Source of the DNA: Megaleporinus macrocephalus
Lineage: Eukaryota; Chordata; Actinopteri; Characiformes; Anostomidae
DNA length: 64,000 bases
Reading direction: 5' to 3'
Assembly: GCA_021613375.1 (NCBI GenBank)
Contig: CM038704.1
Coordinates: 4,629,405-4,693,404, forward strand
The translations under genes were made by a program, and so were the position numbers. The notes beneath the pieces were generated by a model, which did no database searches, was not told the origin of the DNA, and worked only from the letters and a program-made list of their open reading frames with translations. Position 1 is the stretch's first letter; the number at the start of each line of letters is the position of its first letter. Below are positions 12,630 through 22,865 of the stretch, in pieces.

Positions 12630-12955
12630 CACTTTATCCTAATTGTTGGGGTCACGGGCAACACCGGTTTAGACCGTGAATCCCGGTCCGGGTGGTTCTG
12701 TGTGGAGTGTGTATGTTCTCTCCGTGTTTGAGTGGGTTCCTCCGGGTACTCCGGTTTCCTCCCACAGTCCAAACACATGCATGTTAGGATCCTCACTCTA
12801 AACTGCCCGTAAGTGTGAGTGTGTGTTGGCCATGCAATGGATTGGCAACGTGTCCATGGTGTACCCCACCTTAGCCTGATGATGCTGGGGTTGGCTCCAG
12901 CCCCTCCGTGACCCTGACTAGCTGGATAAAGCAGAAGATGATGGATGGATGGGTA
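12630..12955 (+). mobile_element. tRNA-derived SINE, 3' body and GGAT tail
   Basis: Contains the familiar fish SINE phrases TGTATGTTCTCTCCGTGTTT, GGTTTCCTCCCACAGTCCAA, ACACATGCATG, TAAACTGCC and GGATAAAGCAGAAGATGATG, followed by a GATGGATGG tail. The tRNA-like head is degraded or missing. Orientation follows from the tail. Confidence 0.8.
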
Positions 12956-13490
12956 AACGATGTTGACGGTGTTCCAGTGGTGTAAAAAAAAAGAAAGGTA
13001 TAAAAATGGAGATAGAAATGCTTTTCTTTGGACAGTGATGATATGATATGCTGTACTGCACATACACTAGTAGTGTTTTTTCTTGAATCCTTTGAATGTA
13101 AAACAATTTATGAATGTAAAAATTTCCATGTTATTGTACACTATGCAGCTACAAGCTGCTGGGTGACACCTAAAATACCAGCGTGGTGGGTGGGGTTGCC
13201 CTTGCTTCAGGTTAGAGCAACAGCCTCTCAGAAAATCCATATTCCTGATTGTTTTGGTCTGTTTCGGAGGGCGCCCTGTTAAACTATGCACGCTGATGGA
13301 ATACATTTAGATGGAACTGAACTGTGAGCTGTGGAGATGTTCAGACTCAGCAACACAGTGAAGCAGCCGCACGAACGTCAACAAAGCTTTGCATGGCAAT
13401 GTGGCCCCTCGTCAGATCAGAGCTGCTCTGCATAACCTGAGAGATCTCTGTGAACCTGCTGCTGCTGCTGTAAAAGTATCCACAGTAACA
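12956..13490. other. Intronic sequence, partly repeat family B
   Basis: TTTTCTTTGGACAGTGATGA at about 13021-13041 matches the end of the dispersed repeat seen at 35031 and 48459. The remainder is unique intronic DNA with no gene seen. Confidence 0.4.
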
Positions 13491-13494
13491 ATAC

Positions 13495-14050
13495 TGTACA
13501 CACACATCAGCCATAACACTAACACCACCTCCTTCTATCAGCTCCACTTACCATACAGGAGCTCCTCTTACAGACTGGAGTTCATCTGATTCTCTGTATA
13601 CCTTATTACTCTGTTCTTTAATGATCAGGACCCCCACAGGACCACCACAGAGCAGATACTATTAGGGAGGTGGATTATTCTCAGCACTGCAGTGACACTG
13701 ACGTGGTGGTGGTGTGTTAGTAGTGTGTGTTGTGTTGGTGTGAGTGGATCAGACACAGCAGTGCTGCTGCTACTGGAGTGTTTAAACACCTCGGTGTCAC
13801 TGCTGGACTGAGAATCATCCACCAACCAAAACTATCCAGACAGCAGCGTCCTGTGGGCGGCGTCCTGTGTCCACTGATGAAGAACTAGAGGAACACAAAC
13901 TGTGCAGCAGCAGATGAGCTACTGTCTCTGACTTTACATCTACAAGGCGGACCAGCAAGTAGTAGGAGTGTCTAATAGAGTGGACAGTGAGTGGATGTGT
14001 CTTTCCAATGCGCTGCTGAGTGTCCAGTGCTCACCTGCTGAACATGACTG
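13495..14050. mobile_element. Interspersed DNA-transposon-like repeat
   Basis: Starts near CATCAGCCATAACACTAACA, a phrase typical of a dispersed fish repeat and also seen degraded at 53407 (ACCAGCCATAAGATTAAAAC). The body carries GGTGGATTATTCTCAGCACTG, GTGACACTGACGTGGTGG and its partial inverse CACCTCGGTGTCACTGCTGG, giving internal inverted symmetry. It stops where the family 2 minisatellite begins. The class is inferred. Confidence 0.5.
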
Positions 14051-14059
14051 TATACATCA

Positions 14060-17000
14060 GATCGGCAGAGAGAATGAGTTTTAGTGTAATCAGGCTCTAG
14101 ATATGTGACAGACTGTGAGTATGTTTTAGTGTAATCAGGCTCTAGATATGTGACAGACTGTGAGTATGTTTTAGTGTAATCAGGCTCTAGATATGTGACA
14201 GACTGTGAGTATGTTTTAGTGTAGGCAAGTTGTAGATACCTCGCTCTCTGTGAATGAGTTTTAGTGTGAGCAGATTCTAGATGTGACAGACTGTAAATAT
14301 TAATGGTAGTGTAAACAAGTTCTAGATATCTCACTGTCTGTGAATGAGTTTTAGTATAAGCAGGCCCTAGATATGTGACAGACTGTAAATATTAGTGTTA
14401 GCATAAGCAGGTTCTAGATACCTTACTGTATGTGAATGTGTTTTAGTGTAAGCAGATTCTAGATACCTCAATGACTGTGAATAAGTTTTAGTCCAAGCAG
14501 GCTCTAGATATGTCATTGACTGTGAATGAGTTTTAATGTAATCAGGCTCTAGATATGTCAATGTGAACGAGTTTTAGTGTAAACAGGCTCTAGATATGTC
14601 AATGTGAATGAGTTTTAGTGTAAGCAGGCTCTAGATATGTCACTGACTGTGAATGTGTTTTAATGTAATCAGGCTCTAGATATGTCAATGTGAATGAGTT
14701 TTAGTGTAAGCAGGCTCTAGATATGTCAATGTGTATGAGTTTTACTGTAAACAATTTCTAGATACCTCACTGTCTGTGAATGAGTTTTAGTATAAGCAGG
14801 CTCTAGATATGTCAATGTGAATGAGTTTTAGTGTAAACAATTTCTAGATACCTCACTGTCTTTGAATGAGTTTTAGTATAAGCAGGCCCTAGATATGTGA
14901 CAGACTGTAAATATTAGTGTTAGCATAAGCAGGTTCTAGATACCTTACTGTATGTGAATGTGTTTTAGTGTGAGCAGATTCTAGATGTGACAGACTGTAA
15001 ATATTAGTGGTAGTGTAAACAATTTCTAGATACCTCACTGTCTGTGAATGAGTTTTAGTATAAGCAGGCTCTAGATATGTCAATGTGAATGAGTTTTAGT
15101 GTAAACAATTTCTAGATACCTCACTGTCTGTGAGTGAGTTTTAGTATAAGCAGGCTCTAGATATGTCAATGTGAATGAGTTTTAGTGTAAACAATTTCTA
15201 GATACCTCACTGTCTGTGAATGAGTTTTAGTATTAGCAGGCCCTAGATATGTGACAGACTGTAAATATTAGTGTTAGCATAAGCAGGTTCTAGATACCTT
15301 ACTGTATGTGAATGTGTTTTAGTGTAAGCAGATTCTAGATACCTCAATGACTGTGAATAAGTTTTAGTCCAAGCAGGCTCTAGATATGTCATTGACTGTG
15401 AATGAGTTTTAATGTAATCATGCTCTAGATATGTCAATGTGAATGAGTTTTAGTGTAAGCAGGCTCTAGATATGTCACTGACTGTGAATGTGTTTTAATG
15501 TAATCAGGCTCTAGATATGTCAATGTGAATGAGTTTTAGTGTAAGCAGGCTCTAGATATGTCAATGTGAATGAGGTTTAGTGTAAGCAGGCTCTAGATAT
15601 GTCAATGTGAATGAGTTTTAGTGTAAGCAGGTTGTAGATACCTCGCTGTCTGTGAATGAGTTTTAGTGTAAGCAGGCTCTAGATATGTCACTGACTGTGA
15701 ATGTGTTTTAATGTAATCAGGCTCTAGATATGTCAACGTGAATGAGTTTTAGTGTAAGCAGGCTCTAGATATGTCAATGTGAATGAGTTTTAGTGTAAAC
15801 AATTTCTAGATACCTCACTGTCTGTGAATGAGTTTTAGTATAAGCAGGCTCTAGATATGTCAATGTGAATGAGTTTTAGTGTAAACAATTTCTAGATACC
15901 TCACTGTCTTTGAATGAGTTTTAGTATAAGCAGGCCCTAGATATGTGACAGACTGTAAATATTAGTGTTAGCATAAGCAGGTTCTAGATACCTTACTGTA
16001 TGTGAATGTGTTTTAGTGTGAGCAGATTCTAGATGTGACAGACTGTAAATATTAGTGGTAGTGTAAACAATTTCTAGATACCTCACTGTCTGTGAATGAG
16101 TTTTAGTATAAGCAGGCTCTAGATATGTCAATGTGAATGAGTTTTAATGTAAACAATTTCTAGATACCTCACTGTCTGTGAATGAGTTTTAGTATAAGCA
16201 GGCTCTAGATATGTCAATGTGAATGAGTTTTAGTGTAAACAATTTCTAGATACCTCACTGTCTGTGAATGAGTTTTAGTATTAGCAGGCCCTAGATATGT
16301 GACAGACTGTAAATATTAGTGTTAGCATAAGCAGGTTCTAGATACCTTACTGTATGTGAATGTGTTTTAGTGTAAGCAGATTCTAGATACCTTAATGACT
16401 GTGAATAAGTTTTAGTCCAAGCAGGCTCTAGATATGTCATTGACTGTGAATGAGTTTTAATGTAATCAGGCTCTAGATATGTCAATGTGAATGAGTTTTA
16501 GTGTAAGCAGGCTCTAGATATGTCACTGACTGTGAATGTGTTTTAATGTAATCAGGCTCTAGATATGTCAATGTGAATGAGTTTTAGTGTAAGCAGGCTC
16601 TAGATATGTCAATGTGAATGAGGTTTAGTGTAAGCAGGCTCTAGATATGTCAATGTGAATGAGTTTTAGTGTAAGCAGGTTGTAGATACCTCGCTGTCTG
16701 TGAATGAGTTTTAGTGTAAGCAGGCTCTAGATATGTCACTGACTGTGAATGTGTTTTAATGTAATCAGGCTCTAGATATGTCAATGTGAATGAGTTTTAG
16801 TGTAAGCAGGCTCTAGATATGTCAATGTGTATGAGTTTTACTGTAAACAATTTCTAGATACCTCACTGTCTGTGAATGAGTTTTAGTATAAGCAGGCTCT
16901 AGATATGTCAATGTGAATGAGTTTTAGTGTAAGCAGGTTGTAGACACCTCGCTGTCTGTGAATGAGTTTTAGTGTAAGCAGGCTCTAGATATGTCAATGT

Positions 17001-17235
17001 GAATGAGTTTTAGTGTAAGCAGGCTCTAGATATGTCACTGACTGTGAATGAGTTTTAGTGTAAGCAGGCTCTAGATATGTCAATGTGAATGAGTTTTAGT
17101 GTAAGCAGGTTGTAGACACCTCGCTGTCTGTGAATGAGTTTTAGTGTAAGCAGGTTCTAGATATGTCACTGACTGTGAATGAGTTTTAGTGTAAGCAGAT
17201 TCTAGATACCTCGCTGTCTGTGGATAAGCAGGTTC
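14060..17235 (+). repeat. 3.2-kb minisatellite, 41-45-bp unit with 1,048-bp higher-order repeat (family 2, array b)
   Basis: About 70 copies of units such as AGCAGGCTCTAGATATGTCA followed by ATGTGAATGAGTTTTAGTGTA. A rare variant, CTTTGAATGAG, occurs at 14860 and again at 15908. Blocks starting near 14889 and 15243 recur near 15937 and 16291, always 1,048 bp later, so a long block duplicated recently. Repeated minus-strand ORFs of 64 aa inside it arise from the repetition and are not genes. Confidence 0.95.
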
Positions 17236-17770
17236 TAGTGACTGAATGGCCACAGGTTCCTACCTGGACTGCTTTCTCCTGGTGAGTCTCCAGGTCAGCA
17301 AACTACTAGTGAAATATTTGATGTTTTAATAAAGTTTATATTTGAAATGTTTTGTAATAGTTACTCAGTGCTGCTCCATGAAGAGTTGTCCTGGCTGTTA
17401 GCGTGGTCATCTAGCCTGAGCCCTAACCAGAGCAGGGCAGGGGAACGAATCTGAGATCAGTCTTATCTAATTTGCTGTTAGTACAACTGACCACACGGTG
17501 AAGACGGCTGACTCTGGGTGACGTACTGCTGATCTGATCTGAGAACAGAACTGTATGGATGGATTTCTTGTGTGAGAAGACTTTTTAACAAGCTGCTCCA
17601 GATGCTCTGTATCCAACATAGAACATGCTTCATTAAATCTGAAGCCATAAATAGCTAATAATAGAGAAAGTAATTGTTGGATGTTCTTTGTGCTTCTTTC
17701 TCTACCCAGCTTTAGTCTGTTTAGTTACAACTAATATTAATACTAATATTAAGTCATCTGCACCTGCATC
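17236..17770. other. Unique intronic sequence
   Basis: No gene or repeat recognised between the array and the dispersed repeat that follows. Confidence 0.5.
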
Positions 17771-18065
17771 TCACCACCAGATCTGATTAGAACAGATGTA
17801 AATAATCATAAACACAATACAAAGTAACGTGAATATGTTATTGTGAGAGAAGTAGATCAGATCTTGATCCAGTTTGAAGAACAAAGTTAGGTTCCAGATT
17901 TCTCCTGGACGCCCCAGACATTGTATGAATGTGTTCAGTTCCTTCAGCAGCAAATCTTGATTTAGCTTAATGAAGTACTGAGCAGTCAAAGCAGGTATTA
18001 GATGAGAACTGATAATAATACTGGGTTGTTTAGGAGAAGCTTGGAAAGGGTTAAATAAACACCCT
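17771..18065. mobile_element. MITE-like repeat, internal copy of the 22301-22675 element
   Basis: Nearly identical over about 280 bp to 22335-22620 (shared ATGTTATTGTGAGAGAAGTA, CTCCTGGACGCCCCAGACAT and AGGAGAAGCTTGGAAAGGG). The terminal inverted repeats seen in the other copy are missing here. The two copies are direct repeats 4.6 kb apart. Confidence 0.75.
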
Positions 18066-18595
18066 GACGAATGTAAAAGCTCTACTTACTCTATTAATAC
18101 TGATTAATATTTAATAATAAAGTGTTTACTGAGTAAATAAAAGTTTCCTCTCTGGAACAGTAGATTTTTAAATATAATAAGTCTCTGAGTGTGAACTCCT
18201 GCGCGTGTTGAGTGTGCTCGGTAAAGTTATGGCAATCACAGTGCATTACGTTAAGCCAAGCCTCGGACTCAGCTTAGTCCTTCTAGAGCTTCAGCTGAGC
18301 TGAAAGTGTGTCCACTGCGGTGTTTACTGAAGGTTAATGCAGCCTGAAGGGGATTTGCCGCCGAGCGTATCCTTACATGTGCAAATGAGCCGGCTCCGCT
18401 GGCCATTAGGGAGATGCTGTTTTTGTTTAGGTAAATGTGAAGCACAGAACACTCGGAAGGTAGAACCGAGTTCAGTTCAGCAGAGCAGAAGATCCGAGGC
18501 AGTAGAGGCAGTAGAGTCACTCCTGGCCAGTTCATGATAACTTTTTAATCTGTTTTTTTTTTTAATTCCTCCCCAAGAACACAATCAATAGACTG
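18066..18595. other. Intronic sequence, GC-richer from 18180
   Basis: 18066-18180 is AT-rich. 18180-18530 is GC-richer and non-repetitive. At 18531 it enters TTCATGATAACTTTTTAATC, which is duplicated at 19335 on the far side of the family 2 array. Confidence 0.4.
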
Positions 18596-19275
18596 TCTGT
18601 GAACACGAGTGGTAGTGTAAGCAGGTTCTAGATATATCACTGTCTGTTACTGAGTAGTAGTGTAAGCAGGTTCTACATACATCACTGCCAATATAAGTCG
18701 TTGTGTAGGCAGGTTCTAGTTAGGTCACGGTGTATTAATGAGTGATAGTGTAAGCAGGTTCTAGATACATCGCTGTCTGTTAATATGAGTAGTGGTACAA
18801 GCAGGTTCTAGATACATCACAGTCGGTTACTATGAGTGATAGTGTAAGCAGGTTCAAGATACATCACTGTCAATATGAGTGGTTGTGTAAGCAGGTTCTA
18901 GTTATGTTACTGTATGTTAACATGAGTGATACTGTAAGCAGGTTCTAGATACATCACAGTCAATATGAGTGGTTGTGTTAGCAGGTTATAGTTATGTCAC
19001 TGTATGTTAATGAGTGATAGTGTAAGCAGGTTCTAGATACATCACTGTCAATATGAGTGATAGTGTAAGCAGGTTCTAGATACATCACTGTCAATATGAG
19101 TGGTTGTGTAAGCATGTTCTAGTTATGTCACTGTATGTTAATATGAGTGATAATGTAAGCAGGTTCTAGATACATCACTGTCAATATGAGTGGTTGTGTA
19201 AGCATGTTCTAGTTATGTCACTGTATGTTAATATGAGTGATAATGTAAGCAGGTTCTAGATACAACACTGTCTGT
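18596..19275 (+). repeat. Minisatellite, family 2, array c
   Basis: About 15 diverged copies of the family 2 unit, here GTGTAAGCAGGTTCTAGATA, then CATCACTGTC and AATATGAGTGGTT. The array is flanked on both sides by copies of one unique sequence (18531-18592 and 19335-19395). A few more diverged units occur at about 20310-20420. Confidence 0.9.
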
Positions 19276-19289
19276 TATTGACAGTACAG

Positions 19290-20145
19290 TCCCGCTGAGT
19301 TCAGATCAGAGGAAATCGATTCGCTCGTGGCGAGTTCATGATAACTTTTTAATCGGGTGCTGTGACATTAATTATTCCTCCTTAAGAACACAATCGATGG
19401 TTAATAGCTGGAGCCCCCCGCACCCCCCCACCCACAGCACCAACATTTCTAAATGTCACTTATCGTTTATAGCGTGTTTTTAATCGCCCCGTTTTCGGCG
19501 GACCCCCTCGATGAAAGAGAAAACTATTATAGATGAGATATTTTGGAAATAGATGCTTTATACATGAATGATGAGTTGTGGCCCGAGCCGAGGCAGTCTG
19601 GAATTTAGCGATATTGATTTCTGCGGCTTGTTTGCTGTAATAAGGCTGCGCGGGGAAGGGGAGGAGAATCAGCTGCCATCATAAATGAATTACATCCTTC
19701 AGTGATCACGGCGAATGCCTGCGATGATCACCTAGCTCTCCGCCGAGCGCGGGCCCACCGAACGCTCGCCGCGGCTATTAGTTTTAATTGCTCCTACACT
19801 GTGATTAAGCTCCACTTTGATGCCGTTTGACTGGGTGTCGAGCAAGATGGATGGTCATAAGTTGTGCTTCTTCCCCCTCCCCCTCCTCCTCCTCCTCCTT
19901 CTTTATGGACAGATCTTGGCTCTGTGATTGGACGGCAGGTGTTTGATAAAAAAAGAGATAGGCGGCTTTAGTGCCGGCCCCCAGGTCCGTCTCGGCCTCC
20001 TCTGATTCGTTTTTATTTGTTGTTGAATATGGCCCTCAGGCTTGGCTGCGCTCCAGCCGTACTGCAGTGATACTCATATCTGAAGTTTCTGCTGGAGACG
20101 AAGGGGTTAAAATCTTGGAGCAGCAGATGGAAAACTGACAAGGAT
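19290..20145. other. GC-rich unique intronic island
   Basis: Non-repetitive, with AT-rich homeobox-like words (ATTAATTATT, TTAATTGCTCC, AATGAATTAC) set in GC-rich DNA, and a poly-C/CCT tract (19411-19431; 19873-19900). No convincing ORF. Composition and the lack of repeat copies make this the most CNE-like segment upstream of the first exon; conservation was not tested. Confidence 0.35.
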
Positions 20146-20424
20146 TCATTTCCTACAGGTTCAGCCAAGCGAGCTCTCCTATTGGTTGAGATTGGTTCAG
20201 GAGCTGGAGGTGTTTGAATAACTACCTACATAATTAAGGAGTGACAGAAGAATCAACCAATCACATTTTGACTATGAGACCAATTTATGGGAACACTACT
20301 ATTACACTACTGGTTTGTCACTGACTGTAAATATGAGTGGTAGAAGAAGCAGGTTCTAGATAAGTTACCTACTGAATATGTATGGTGGCATAGCCAGGTT
20401 CTACATACGTCAATGTGCTCACTG

Positions 20425-21226
20425 CCCCCTAGTGTGTGTGTTTGTGTATGTGTTTCACTGCCCCCTGGTGTGTGTTCACTAGTGTGTGTGTGTGTGTACG
20501 TGGGTGTTTAACTGCCCCCTAGTGTGTGTTCACTATTCTGTGTGTGTGTATGTGGGTGTTTCACCCCTCCCAGTGTGTGTGTTCACTAGTGTGTCTGTGT
20601 ATGTCAGTGTTTCATTGCCCCTAGTGTGTGTTTTCACTAGTGTGTGTGTGTGTGTGTACATGTACTTGGGCGTTTTATTGTTCCCTAGTGTGTGTATGAG
20701 TGTGAGTGTGTGTGTGTGTACGTGTATGTGGGCGTTTCATTGCTCCGTAGTGTGTTTGTTCACTAGTGTGTGTGTGTCTGTGGGTGTTTAACTGACCCGC
20801 AATGTGTGTGTGTTCACTAGTATGTGTGTGTATATGGGTGTTTTACGGCTCTCTAGTGTGTGTTTTCACTAGTGTGTGTGTGGGGGGGTGTTTCACTGCC
20901 CCCTAGTTTGTTTGTTCACTTGTGTGTGTGTGTATATGGGTGTTTTACGGCTCTCTAGCGTGTGTTTTCACTTGTGTGTGTATGTTTTTCATTGCCCATT
21001 AGTGTGTGTTTTCACTAGTGTGTGTGTGTGTGTGTGGGTGTTTTACTGACGCCTAGTGTGTTTGTTCACTAGTGTGTGTGTATGTGTGTGTGGGTGTGTA
21101 TTAGGGTGTTTCACTGCCTCTTGTGTGTGTGTTCGCTGGTGTGTGTTTGTGTACATGTACGTGGGCGTTTCATTGGTCCCTAGTGTGTGTGTTCACTAAT
21201 ATGTATGTGTATGTGGGTGTTTCACT
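20425..21226 (+). repeat. TG-rich minisatellite grown inside a SINE-like body
   Basis: About 16 units of the form CACTGCCCCCTAGTGTGTGT, then GTTCACTAGTG and GTGTGTATGTGGGTGTTT. It begins after GTGCTCACTGCCCCCTAG and ends at GGTGGGTTAAATGTGGAGG. The single-copy version at 45150-45300 has the same left and right neighbours around one such unit, so the array looks like internal expansion of that SINE-like repeat. A second array of the same family starts at 63360. A 101-aa Val/Cys-rich ORF here is spurious. Confidence 0.85.
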
Positions 21227-21715
21227 TCACAGGTGGGTTAAATGTGGAGGTGGAGTTTCTCTGTGAGCAAACATACATAGTAAAAACTTTTTTTTTAGTT
21301 TACTTTGAATTTATGATAAAATATAAATAAAAATCTCTGATGTAGTGTGTAAACTCCTAACTCTGCTCCCAAACTGAAAAACAACGAGACATTCCTGAAT
21401 ATCAAAATTCCTGAATATGAATATCAGCGCATTTACATACAGTATATCTACTTTCTCAGGCACATTTACATATAGCCTTTCTTAAAGACGCAGTAACACA
21501 TCGGTTCTAGATTTAAATTTAAATTATGTTCAATGAATTGTGTCATTTTTGGGGGTGGGCGGGGTCAATATGGGCCCTTAAACTACATTAAATTTAAGAT
21601 CTTCTACTGTAAAGCTACATTTCTGGAGATAAACAGCCATTGATTTAATCAGGCACTGTTATCACTGCCTTTAAATAAGAATGTGTAATTTGCAGGTTAG
21701 AGAGCGGCATGTTTT
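21227..21715. other. Intronic sequence upstream of the contactin exon
   Basis: AT-rich unique DNA; nothing recognised apart from the approach to the splice acceptor. Confidence 0.5.
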
Positions 21716-21723
21716 CACTTCTC

Positions 21724-21760
<37 letters not shown>

Positions 21761-21791
21761 TCTCTCTCTCTCCTTCACACTCTTGTTTTAG
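21716..21791 (+). promoter_or_regulatory. 3' splice site with a (TC)n polypyrimidine tract
   Basis: An almost pure pyrimidine run of about 75 nt, largely (TC)n, ends in CTCTTGTTTTAG and is followed immediately by the exon at 21792. The acceptor AG is 21790-21791. The polypyrimidine tract is itself a length-variable CT microsatellite. Confidence 0.85.
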
Positions 21792-21967
21792 GTGGAAGCT
21801 CAACGGCACCATCATCAGCTCTAAGCCGAACTCGCACTACAGCCTCTCTGGGGGAAACCTCCGCATCAGCCGTCTGAATAAAGACCAGGACTCCGGGACC
21901 TACCAGTGCCTCGCCTCCAACTCCTTCGGCACCATCGTGAGCCGCGAGGCCAGCCTAACCTTCGCAT
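21792..21967 (+). CDS. Contactin exon: C-terminal half of the first Ig domain
   Basis: This 176-bp exon encodes part of contactin, a GPI-anchored neural cell-adhesion protein of the Ig/FNIII superfamily that acts at the axonal surface. It opens with the last base of a codon (phase 2) and reads 58 residues starting WKLNGT and ending SREASLTFA. Visible Ig hallmarks are the core Trp (residue 1), the F-strand DSGTYQC with the disulphide Cys, and the G-strand SNSFGTIVSREA, a signature of contactins. NGT (residues 4-6) is an N-glycosylation sequon. The acceptor is TTTTAG and the donor GTGAGT (21968), leaving one base (T) of the next codon. Family assignment is firm. The paralogue is unsure: WKLNGT recalls CNTN4, while the SGGNL segment recalls CNTN3. 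The residues lack stops or frameshifts, so the exon looks functional. Confidence 0.93.
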
Positions 21968-22236
21968 GTGAGTGTCGGCCTTTTTTCCCTCCTCCATCTC
22001 TGTCCAGATCGGTCCGGCAGGAGGTCGGGGTCGGAGCGCATGTGACAGAGCAGATGTGTCAGTGGCAGCGGAGCTGAGCAGATAACGCCATCAAAATGGA
22101 AATGTCCCCCCACTGGCAGAGCCCCTCTCTCTATCTGCCTCTCTCTATCTCTCTCTCTCTCTCACTGGTAGGGGTCAGTCTGTTGCTGGAAACTATGATA
22201 AAGGAAAACAGAACAAATGCCTCAAAATGATTTAGT

Positions 22237-22237
<1 letters not shown>
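21968..22237. other. Start of the 34.4-kb intron, with a second CT tract
   Basis: Follows a strong GTGAGT donor. Another CT-rich run at about 22121-22162 ends in CACTGGTAG (22163-22171) and resembles an acceptor, but it leads into no contactin-like reading frame. Confidence 0.6.

Positions 22238-22300
<63 letters not shown>
22238..22300. repeat. (TA)n microsatellite
   Basis: About 62 bp of uninterrupted TA, directly abutting the left end of the MITE at 22301. Confidence 0.95.
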
Positions 22301-22301
<1 letters not shown>

Positions 22302-22675
22302 CTGTACAAAGTCTGAGGCGCCTCAGCCGAATGTTTAGAGATGTAAATAATCATACATACAATACAAAGTAACATGAATATGTTATTGTGAGAGAAGTAG
22401 ATCAGATCTTGAGCTCCAGTTTGAAGAACAAAGTTAGGTTCCAGATTTCTCCTGGACGCCCCAGACATTGTATGAATGTGTTCAGTTCCTTCAGCAGCAA
22501 ATCTTGATTTAGCTTAATGAAGTACTGAGCAGTCAAAGCAGGTATTAGATGAGAACTGATAATAATACTGGGTTGTTTAGGAGAAGCTTGGAAAGGGTTA
22601 AATAAACACACTGACGTATGAAAAAGCAATACTTATATTACTAGATTACTAAAACTTTGCCCAGTACTGTATGTA
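22301..22675. mobile_element. MITE-like element with terminal inverted repeats
   Basis: Left end TGCTGTACAAAGTCTGAGGC; right end AAAACTTTGCCCAGTACTGTA (22653-22673), the approximate inverse complement. The 280-bp core recurs at 17771-18065. No transposase. The ends resemble a common fish Tc1/mariner-type terminus; this is inference. Confidence 0.65.
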
Positions 22676-22719
22676 TATATATAATTTAGAAGTATATGCA
22701 GCCAGTGGAATGTCACCTC

Positions 22720-22865
22720 TGTATTTAACCCATCAATTCAGTGAAACTGAACTACGGGGCAGTGAGCACACTTGTCCGAAGTGGTGGGCAGCCCCATTTA
22801 CAGAGCTTGGGAGCAGTTGGGGGTTAGGTGTCTTGCTCAAAGGCACTATATTTTTTATCTACTTA
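22720..22865 (-). mobile_element. SINE-like fragment, reverse orientation
   Basis: GGGCAGTGAGCACACTTGTC, TTGGGGGTTAGGTGTCTTGC and TCAAAGGCACTA are the reverse complement of the body seen on the + strand at 45125-45200 and 63300-63375. No expanded TG array in this copy. Confidence 0.6.

Noticed and set aside
12442..12642. SIHPSIHP repeat ORF and its minus-strand partner
   Set aside because: Translation of the (CATC)n microsatellite.
21709..21791. N-terminal extension MFSLLLSLSLS before the Ig exon, looking like a signal peptide
   Set aside because: It is the CT microsatellite of the splice acceptor read in frame; the contactin similarity starts exactly after the AG at 21791.
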